Below, piece after piece: positions 33,605-39,230 of a stretch of 39,230 nucleotides of DNA; the first letter of the stretch is position 1, and every line of letters begins with the position of its first letter. This stretch comes from a candidate division KSB1 bacterium (GTDB lineage Bacteria; Zhuqueibacterota; JdFR-76; DREG01). The notes below the pieces were generated by a model. The model saw nothing but the letters and a program-made list of their open reading frames with translations, was not told the DNA's origin and searched no databases. The translations under genes were made by a program, and so were the position numbers. The stretch lies in NCBI GenBank assembly GCA_022566355.1, contig JADFJB010000028.1, positions 1 through 39,230 of the forward strand, read 5' to 3'.

Positions 33605-34978
33605 TCAAGATTGATGTTTCAGGAAGGCCTTTCGGTTAAGGTTAAATTTTTTCATTAATTTACTAAAATCCCCTCGGTCTTTCTGCGCTTTATTAGCGGC
33701 ACGGGATACGTTTCCGTTATAAGAAATAAGCAAACGTGTTAAATAATCCTTCTCAAATTGTTCTAACGCCATCCTCTTAGCTTTACTAAATGATAGTTCG
33801 TCATTAGTTATATTTGTGGATGGATCTTGGATGTGAATATTGTGAGGTGTAATGACAGAGCCTGGATTGAGTAGAATCGCTTGTTGAATGATGTTCTCGA
33901 GTTCCCGAATATTTCCAGGCCAATGATAAATCATAAGCTTTTGTAAGGCTGACGGGGAAAGTGATTTATGTTCCCGGTCGAATTCCTTAAGATATTTTTT
34001 TAAAAAAGAATTAGCTAATAAGGGGATGTCACTTGCTCTTTCTCGCAATGCTGGTAATTTTAAGGTAATTGTAAAACGGTAAAATAGATCCTCACGAAAC
34101 AAGTTTTTTTTAATCTGCTGTTTTAGATCTGCATTTGTTGCTCCGATCACCCTGATATTGGCTTTGATATCTTTCGATTGGCCAAGCGGTCGATAGATCT
34201 TATCCTGAAGTAATCGAAGGATTTTACTCTGGGAATCCAGCGAAAGGCTATCGATTTCATCAAGAAATAATGTGCCCCCAGAAGCTTCAGCAATTAGACC
34301 ATATTGATTGCTTTGGGCGTCGGTAAATGCTCCTTTTTTGTGGCCAAATAATTCATTTTCTATTAAATTCGTGGGAATTGCACCACAGTTAACCGGAATA
34401 AATGGTTTGTCAGACCTTTTACTGAGATAATGAATCGCTCGTGCACACACTTCTTTTCCCACACCTGTTTCACCTGCCAGCAAAATGGTTACATCACAAT
34501 CTGCAACTTTGGGGATTTTTGATATTCTGTCCAGAAAAACTGGATCCTGGCCAATTAACCGTGAGATTCCTACTTTTTGTAGAATATTTTTCTTCGCTAC
34601 TTCTCTCTCTTCACTGTTCACTGAACCAATAAAACGCATAACGCGGTAAATAATCTCAGTTTTTCTAAGAGGTGTAAAGATAAAATCATCAATTCCTGAT
34701 ATTAAAGACCAATCTCTTTTTGCTTTCGAATCTTTGGTGCAAATTACACCTATACTTGGAATAGATTTAAATGTGTTAACTAATGTAAAATTTTCATTAT
34801 CCTTCTCATCTTTAATCCAAAAGTAAATATCAGGTTTGCTACTATTGTTAAATTCCTGTATTTGGTTTGGCTTCACTAATTGATTTTCACAGTCGAAATT
34901 GGATTGCAAGATGGAAATCAACATATCTGAAGTATTATGACTGCATGAATCTAGGATAAAAAACTTATTTTTTATCAT
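33605..34978 (-). CDS. Sigma-54-dependent activator, paralogue 2
   Basis: 457 residues, closely similar to the activator at 31720 over the AAA+ and C-terminal parts but divergent in the first 120 residues. The N-terminal pseudo-receiver (KNKFFILDSCS; PDIYFWIKDEKD; DDFIFTPLRKTEIIYRV) lacks the usual Asp and Lys. Walker A GETGVGKE (169-176), GGTLFLDEIDSL and WPGNIRELENII are intact. The sigma-54 loop is GAFTDA. The C-terminal HTH is NVSRAANKAQKDRGDFSKLMKKF. Start ATG 34978; its own sigma-54 promoter lies 169 bases upstream. Tandem paralogues with divergent sensory parts probably bind similar DNA sites but answer different signals. Confidence 0.9.
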   Translation of the reverse strand: MIKNKFFILDSCSHNTSDMLISILQSNFDCENQLVKPNQIQEFNNSSKPDIYFWIKDEKDNENFTLVNTFKSIPSIGVICTKDSKAKRDWSLISGIDDFIFTPLRKTEIIYRVMRFIGSVNSEEREVAKKNILQKVGISRLIGQDPVFLDRISKIPKVADCDVTILLAGETGVGKEVCARAIHYLSKRSDKPFIPVNCGAIPTNLIENELFGHKKGAFTDAQSNQYGLIAEASGGTLFLDEIDSLSLDSQSKILRLLQDKIYRPLGQSKDIKANIRVIGATNADLKQQIKKNLFREDLFYRFTITLKLPALRERASDIPLLANSFLKKYLKEFDREHKSLSPSALQKLMIYHWPGNIRELENIIQQAILLNPGSVITPHNIHIQDPSTNITNDELSFSKAKRMALEQFEKDYLTRLLISYNGNVSRAANKAQKDRGDFSKLMKKFNLNRKAFLKHQS

Positions 34979-35455
34979 AACAAATATTTATTTGATATCG
35001 ATATGCGAGATTAATAAGCCAATACTCAATTCATTCCTAGGTAGAGTAGCGAAAAACTTCCGCCCTCCTAGTTTGCTATTTAATAACCAAACATTTTCTT
35101 TTTAATTTTTCTGTTAACAAAAAAGGCGCAATTAACAACTAACAGGGCAAGAATAATGCCAAATTGATATTTATCGTTATTTTAATTTCATATAGTCGGA
35201 CTAAGTGGTTGATATAATTAAAGATATGTTGATCATTTTAGAAGAATAATTTCTATCATAATCTATATTTTTATTTCAAAAATATTAGTTATTATACTAT
35301 TGTATTACCAAAATGGATATAGTTATGTAAAACGGCTAAAGTATCTTTGCACCGGATTTAAAGGACCTGGAAACGTTACAAAAGTTACATTAAAATATGG
35401 TCACCTCAGTATAGCAAGTTTGATTTAGGACAGTAACATCTAATTTTGAATTACA
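34979..35455. other. Intergenic region upstream of activator 2
   Basis: AT-rich, 477 bases. It holds the third sigma-54 promoter (35147-35162). Unlike the other two, no TGTGG/CCACA palindrome is found at the expected distances. An AGGAGG-like sequence on the minus strand near 35068 is not followed by a usable start. Nothing else is recognised. Confidence 0.5.
35147..35162 (-). promoter_or_regulatory. Sigma-54 promoter upstream of activator 2
   Basis: Minus-strand TTGGCATTATTCTTGC has GG and GC at the exact -24/-12 spacing. It would drive the activator at 33605-34978 with a leader of about 155 bases. Confidence 0.7.
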
Positions 35456-35731
35456 CTAGTCATGCAATAAGCAATGGAAATGAAACGAATACTGAAAACT
35501 TGTAGGTCCCCAGTTCGAATTTCGTAATTTAATTCCAGGTGCAATGCATTCTGCCATGCTGGTCATCGAGAATTGCATCAATTCGGATGGCTGTGAAAGC
35601 TTTTGGAATTTCATTAGGGAGACTCTTGTGGTAACTTTCTCACCGCCATTGGATTTATATGCAGTAACAACATTAGCGCCAGTTATTGTGAACAGCAATA
35701 TAGACAATAAATAATAGCAAACGCGTTTCAT
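35456..35731 (-). CDS. Small exported peptide, unknown
   Basis: 91 residues. A clear Sec signal peptide (MKRVCYYLLSILLFTITGANVVTA, cleavage near residue 24) precedes a ~67-residue mature part with no recognised domain, ending with an aromatic/His-rich FQYSFHFHCLLHD stretch and two cysteines. The start ATG 35731 follows a strong AAAGGA Shine-Dalgarno by about 8 bases, good evidence that it is, or was, translated. The C-terminal part reads like non-coding sequence, so the gene may be truncated. It lies in a decay-prone zone. The Shine-Dalgarno lies within one arm of a perfect inverted repeat. Confidence 0.5.
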   Translation of the reverse strand: MKRVCYYLLSILLFTITGANVVTAYKSNGGEKVTTRVSLMKFQKLSQPSELMQFSMTSMAECIAPGIKLRNSNWGPTSFQYSFHFHCLLHD

Positions 35732-35734
35732 TGC

Positions 35735-35829
35735 AATGTCCTTTCAAATGTTCAGATAGGAATGTTAAAGGCTAATAATATACATAAGACGTAAATGGCA
35801 TGGGTATAGTTAATATTTGAAAGGACATT
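35735..35829. repeat. Perfect 15-bp inverted repeat
   Basis: AATGTCCTTTCAAAT (35735-35749) and its exact complement ATTTGAAAGGACATT (35815-35829) are separated by 65 bases. The left arm contains the ribosome binding site of the small exported peptide. Too AT-rich and too widely spaced for a terminator. It could be a relic of an inverted duplication of a gene start, or a protein-binding pair. Confidence 0.7.
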
Positions 35830-35929
35830 TTGGTAATCTCCAGGTTTTAAGATTTTTTTTATCCCACATCTCTTACCCTTTGCTTGTTATTTATCCAAGA
35901 AACAGTACAAACATTCCAAATTCTTCTTT

Positions 35930-36194
35930 CAATAAAAACCTTTGGCGAGAAAATACCGGGGTCAAAGAAACGCTGCTTCGGTCCAGTTTAAAGAGATTGG
36001 AACAACAAATTCCATTTTCTTTCATTGTTTGCTGCCATCGTTCATTTATTATCAATTTAAGGAAGGTAAACTCGATAACGGGAAATGCGAATGGATATAG
36101 GCTTTTATTGCAAAAGCATGATTGATCCATTCCAGTTGCAAGACGGTTTGGGAAGGACGTGTTGGGGGTGTTGGAGGACGGCAGGAAGTCATGA
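35930..36194 (+). pseudogene. LytTR DNA-binding domain remnant with in-frame stop
   Basis: The plus-strand frame reads through KETLLRSSLKRLEQQIPFS, CCHRSFIINLRKVNSITGNA and NGYRLLLQ, a typical LytTR domain (helix, then the RCHRS-type strand and GNANGY loop). TGA at 36123-36125 interrupts it. The same frame continues SIPVARRFGKDVLGVLED, the expected C-terminal LytTR strand and helix, and stops at 36194. Upstream of about 35930 no receiver or membrane domain is recognisable. It is therefore the tail of a dead LytTR regulator (or an extreme case of sequencing error at one codon). Confidence 0.7.
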
Positions 36195-36221
36195 TCTTTA
36201 ATAAAATCATAATCGTATTTC

Positions 36222-36480
36222 CCCACCAAAGCCATTTTCTCCTTGACTTTTAACCTAAAAATTAGTCCTCGATACCTATCTAAAACAACCCCATTTCTAA
36301 CACCAAATCCTCGACGCGGAGAAAACATTGTAAGCGCCGGTATCGTTCTCATTAGCGCCATGTTGGGGAATTACCTGCTGCTACTGTTTCTTGCGAGTAA
36401 TGGCGCCCAAACCGTATAGCAAACATTATCAATATTGGACCTGCGGTGTTCTATTTTGTCATAGGCACAATAACCATTCT
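36222..36480 (+). pseudogene. Collapsed copy of the DUF819 gene
   Basis: Three blocks match the intact DUF819 region: 36222-36325 matches the 105-base upstream region and ribosome site (37380-37488); 36326-36352 matches 37681-37707; and 36354-36479 matches about 38285-38410. About 190 and 577 bases are missing between them. The blocks carry scattered substitutions and the frame is lost (TAG at 36416). This is an old duplicate eroded by internal deletions, separated from its parent by the toxin-antitoxin genes. Confidence 0.8.
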
Positions 36481-36560
36481 AACAAACAAATAAGTTTCGA
36501 TCATCATGGAATGAATGAATACTTTTTGGATATTTTTGACAATAGACAGGATTGAATTCA

Positions 36561-36964
36561 CTAAGATTTCAAAAACTTCTCTACAGACGTGGCTTTAGTT
36601 GGAAATTCACGGATAATTCTTTTATCTCGAGTCACTAATGGAACATTAATGTCTTCAGCTAATGCGATATATTCACAATCGTAAGATGAACACTTTGATT
36701 GATTGACTAATTCAAGAATTTTACCAGAATTAACTTCATATTCAGAATCTACCATCATATTTTCGGCTTGTTGAATTAGAAATGTTTCTTGTTGAACTGT
36801 TAAGTATTTTTTACGGATATATAAAGATAAAACGCTTACAAATTCACTTCTCCAAAAATTGGAGCAATCCAATCAGAATCCTTGGTTAATATTTGTTTTA
36901 CAATTTCAGTTTTTTGGCCTTGAATAAATAGATATGATATTATATTCGTATCTACGACTATCAT
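36561..36964 (-). pseudogene. vapC: VapC-like PIN-domain toxin, frameshifted
   Basis: A PIN ribonuclease toxin. ATG 36964 overlaps the antitoxin stop (ATGA). The first frame gives MIVVDTNIISYLFIQGQ with the catalytic Asp5, up to DSDWIAPIF, and then runs off to a stop after GEVNL. The other frame continues WRSEFVSVLSLYIRKKYLT (catalytic Glu), SSYDCEYIALAEDINVPLVTRDKRI with the remaining acidic residues, and ends at 36561. The break lies at a run of five T (minus strand, 36854-36858); one more T would restore the ORF. It is either a recent inactivation or a homopolymer error. Confidence 0.85.
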
Positions 36965-37203
36965 TTTCTACCCTCTTCTTTTGCCTCATTTATTATTGCG
37001 TCAGTAAGTGGGGGTATATTTGTATTTTTATAAAAATTGTCAAGTGTAGAAAACAAGTTTTTGATGTCAATTTTTTTACTACTTAAGGAATCCCCCAATC
37101 GTTTTATAATTTCATTGTTGATACTTCTTCGATTTTCCTTGGCGGTAATTTTAATTTTTTCATATAACTCTTCAGGAACATTTTTTATTGTGATGTTATG
37201 CAT
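36961..37203 (-). CDS. vapB: FitA/CopG-like ribbon-helix-helix antitoxin
   Basis: 80 residues. The N-terminal HNITIKNVPEELYEKIKITAKENRRSINNEIIKRL is a ribbon-helix-helix domain. The C-terminal tail (LTDAIINEAKEEGRK) is the toxin-binding part. It pairs with the PIN-domain gene directly downstream (4-base overlap). Start ATG 37203 follows a GAGGT Shine-Dalgarno. A palindrome at 37225-37235, just upstream, is the likely autoregulatory operator. The antitoxin seems intact while the toxin is frameshifted. Confidence 0.88.
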   Translation of the reverse strand: MHNITIKNVPEELYEKIKITAKENRRSINNEIIKRLGDSLSSKKIDIKNLFSTLDNFYKNTNIPPLTDAIINEAKEEGRK

Positions 37204-37224
37204 TTTATTACCTCATAAATTTAT

Positions 37225-37235
37225 ACCATAATGGT
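37225..37235. promoter_or_regulatory. Probable antitoxin operator
   Basis: ACCATAATGGT, an 11-base near-perfect palindrome 22 bases upstream of the antitoxin start and next to a TATAAA -10-like box on the minus strand. It fits autoregulation by the antitoxin. Confidence 0.5.
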
Positions 37236-37489
37236 GCCATTTTGGAAACTATGATAAACTAAGGAAAATTTCAAAACTATTTCGTTTACACAAGACCGAC
37301 TTATTTGAGACCCATTGGCAATTGTAAAAATCCAATGATTTTAGTTGAATATTTTTGACACTGACTCAGAACTAGATTTCCCACCCATCAAAATTATTTT
37401 CCCCTTGACTTTTATCTTAAAAATTAGTCCTTGGTACCTATCTAAAACAACCCTATTTCTAACACCAAATCCTCAACGCGGAGAAAACT

Positions 37490-38641
37490 ATGGTATCAGA
37501 TCCAATCACAATAATCTTTATTCTTGCAGTTGTTGTTTTTATTGCTATCTGGCTTGAGGAGCGTTACAGGATGTTCCGTTCGCTTGGAGCGGCGCTGGTC
37601 GGGATTCTATTTGCCATGGTGCTCTCCAATGTTGGCATTTTGCCTGGTAATTCTACCGCGTATGAGATATTGGTCGGACCCATTGTAAGCGCCGGTATCG
37701 TTCTCATCTTACTCAGTGTGGATATTAGCTCGATCCGCAAAGCCGGTCCGGTGATGCTTAAGGCGTTTGGTATCGGCGCTGTAGGTACGGCCATCGGCGC
37801 TGTGATCATGGGCTCCATATTGGCTTCATCCATCGGCGAGGAAACCTGGAAATTGACCGGCCAGTTCACCGGCACCTATACCGGCGGCGGTTTGAACTTC
37901 GCGGCGGTAGGACAGGCGCTTGGCACCAGCAGCTATTTGTTCTCGGCGGCCATCGCAGCGGATGTTCTGGTTACTGCTATCTGGATGGTGGCTTGTTTAT
38001 CGGCGCCGCTTTTCCTGGGAAGAAAAAACGCCAATGCTGATAAAGAAGTTCAGACCAAACCAGATTCTCAAGAGGTGGAGGAGTTCACCCTGGCGCGGTC
38101 ACTTTACAGCAGCGGCAGATCCGTTCCACTGCTGCATTTTGCAGCTTTGGCTGCAATCGCAATCGGGGCACTGTGGGGTTCAAGCTTGTTAGCCTCGTGG
38201 TTTTCATTCTTTCCACAAGTCCTGTGGTTAACTACCATTGCACTCCTTGCTGCTCAAATACCTGCCATTAAAAAGTTGTCGGGCAGTGCGATGTTGGGCA
38301 ATTACCTGTTGCTGTTGTTCCTGGCGAGTAATGGCGCTCAATCCGTTATTGCAAACATCATCAGTGTCGGGCCGGCGGTATTTTACTTTGCCATCGGCAC
38401 GGTAACCATTCATGGCATATTCATTTTCGGCGTTGGCCGCCTCTTTCGAATCGATGCCGGCACTTTGGCTGTGGCCTCCCAGGCAAATGTCGGCGGACCT
38501 GCATCAGCCATGGCTTTGGCAAGCGCCAGGGGCTATACGGATCGATTCCTGCCTGGAATAGCAGCGGGATTACTGGGGTATGCTGTGGGAAGTTATTTGG
38601 GGCTTATAGTTGCGAATATGATGAAAGGATTTCTAGGATGA
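37490..38641 (+). CDS. DUF819 family membrane protein (YjcL-like)
   Basis: 383 residues, about 10-11 membrane helices. It starts with VSDPITIIFILAVVVFIAIWLEERYRMFRSLGAAL and has the glycine-rich TGTYTGGGLNFAAVGQALG segment and the C-terminal SQANVGGPASAMALASARG stretch typical of DUF819. Function in the family is not established; transport is a common guess. ATG 37490 follows GGAG by seven bases. The gene is clearly more GC-rich than the polysaccharide locus. A 105-base leader identical in type stands before the collapsed copy at 36222. No downstream partner remains intact. Confidence 0.9.
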   Translation: MVSDPITIIFILAVVVFIAIWLEERYRMFRSLGAALVGILFAMVLSNVGILPGNSTAYEILVGPIVSAGIVLILLSVDISSIRKAGPVMLKAFGIGAVGTAIGAVIMGSILASSIGEETWKLTGQFTGTYTGGGLNFAAVGQALGTSSYLFSAAIAADVLVTAIWMVACLSAPLFLGRKNANADKEVQTKPDSQEVEEFTLARSLYSSGRSVPLLHFAALAAIAIGALWGSSLLASWFSFFPQVLWLTTIALLAAQIPAIKKLSGSAMLGNYLLLLFLASNGAQSVIANIISVGPAVFYFAIGTVTIHGIFIFGVGRLFRIDAGTLAVASQANVGGPASAMALASARGYTDRFLPGIAAGLLGYAVGSYLGLIVANMMKGFLG

Positions 38642-38662
38642 AATAATAACCAAATCACAAAT

Positions 38663-38796
38663 AACAAAATTTTATCTAAACCGACAAATATCGATTTGTG
38701 GTTATTTGTTTTTGCCAGCGGTTTTGCACTGTTTATCGCCCTGTTAATGGTAAGTTTCCAAGCTCTCAAGGCGGCGGTGGCGATCCGGTGGAATAG
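38663..38796 (+). pseudogene. C-terminal remnant of an FtsX/MacB-like ABC permease
   Basis: The translated stretch LWLFVFASGFALFIALLMVSFQALKAAVA resembles the last membrane helix and the SFQALKAALANPV end of FtsX/MacB-like permeases. Restoring one A in the next codon would continue NPVE and then a stop at 38794. The rest of the permease is absent. Only this terminal exon-like scrap remains, directly after DUF819. Confidence 0.6.
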
Positions 38797-39230
38797 TCAA
38801 GATATAGATACTACTATTGTTTGTCTGATTCTCCTTTTCGAGCGAGACGGCGGAAATGTGCCAAAGCGAAAAAGCGATGCTGGTCCAGATTAGAACCTGC
38901 AACTCATTTAGACCTGCCCGTTTGAGGGAAGCCCACAACCAGCCCCGAAGCTTTCCTCCGTAAGAAGGACCATAATGACACCCACGGAACTCATGAGCGC
39001 CATGTTGAGGCCGGCCTTCTCCCAATCAGCGCCACCACCGAGGTCCACGGCCCCAAGCAGGAAGACGATAAGCGTAATCGTTCCGAGAACGATTATCGGA
39101 TAAAGCACGGCCAGACCATGATCCCGCAAGCTGCCCCACTCAAGTCCCATTTCCTTAGCCGGGAATCGCTGCCAATACCATAAGACACCATGCGGAAAAT
39201 TCTCAGGTTCCATTACTTGGTTAGCGCCTG
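38790..39230 (-). pseudogene. CPBP-type intramembrane protease, frameshifted and cut by window edge
   Basis: Frame 1 (from before 39213) encodes LEWGSLRDHGLAVLYPIIVLGTITLIVFLLGA and KAGLNMALMSSVGVIMVLLTEES. It then loses frame. Frame 2 continues RGWLWASLKRAGLNELQVLIWTSIAFSLWHISAV. Together they restore the EE-x3-R and downstream His motifs of CAAX/CPBP proteases (LLTEE..FRGWLWASLKRAG). The shift lies near 38945-38957. The C-terminal part is cut off beside the permease remnant. The reading frame is open to the right edge, so the start may lie outside the window. Confidence 0.7.

Noticed and set aside
35495-35530. GTAGGTCCCCAGTTCGAAT looks like the T-arm of a tRNA
   Set aside because: No acceptor stem, D-arm or anticodon arm can be built around it on either strand.
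35817-35930. N-terminal part of the plus-strand frame before the LytTR remnant
   Set aside because: It shows no receiver, membrane-domain or other recognisable pattern, so only the LytTR portion was annotated.
1-39230. CRISPR array, prophage or complete insertion sequence
   Set aside because: No regularly spaced direct repeats, phage structural genes or transposase motifs were found.

Overview
The window comes from a moderately AT-rich bacterial chromosome. No rRNA, tRNA or complete insertion sequence was recognised. Many genes lack a clear Shine-Dalgarno. The gene families (XrtA-type AAA ATPase, sigma-54 Fis-type regulators, a remnant of an FtsX-like permease C-terminus) fit a Gram-negative lineage, perhaps in the Bacteroidota/Calditrichota/KSB1 neighbourhood. 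That placement is inference with low confidence.

Left part (1-6200), housekeeping: pyruvate kinase (pyk), RadC-family protein, a convergent ATP-type 6-phosphofructokinase (pfkA) and a secreted family 1 polysaccharide lyase. The intergenic spaces hold two copies of a ~175 bp palindrome-ended repeat (1814-1993, 4444-4615) and a candidate structured RNA with its own promoter-like box and a strong terminator (about 4094-4340).

Middle (6259-30782, all minus strand): one long exopolysaccharide locus of the Wzx/Wzy type, read from right to left. It starts with export and chain-length machinery (Wza-type lipoprotein, Wzz/GumC-type copolymerase, XrtA-type ATPase, a degenerate CpsD-like ATPase). Next come the priming glycosyl-phosphate transferase and a Gfo/Idh/MocA oxidoreductase. 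A decoration module follows (ATP-grasp ligase, phosphatidylserine decarboxylase-like enzyme, methyltransferase, polysaccharide deacetylase). After it come an AlgD-like GDP-mannose 6-dehydrogenase, four GT4 glycosyltransferases, an alpha/alpha-toroid protein, the Wzy/WaaL-type polymerase or ligase, and the Wzx flippase. It ends with a nucleotidyltransferase/thymidylate-kinase-like fusion, a P-loop protein, a second methyltransferase and a small membrane protein. AlgD implies a mannuronate-containing acidic polymer.

Regulatory block (31086-35162): a small winged-helix protein and two paralogous sigma-54 activators with pseudo-receiver domains and altered GAFTGA loops. Three sigma-54 (-24/-12) promoters are visible. 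Two of them carry the same pair of upstream palindromes at the same spacing, so the block looks self-regulating and may drive the polysaccharide operon.

Right end (35456-39230): a decay zone. It holds a small exported peptide gene, a LytTR-domain remnant with an in-frame stop, a collapsed copy of a DUF819 gene, a toxin-antitoxin pair whose PIN toxin is frameshifted, the intact DUF819 gene, an FtsX-like permease tail and a frameshifted CPBP-type protease that runs off the window. DUF819 and what follows look clearly more GC-rich than the rest.
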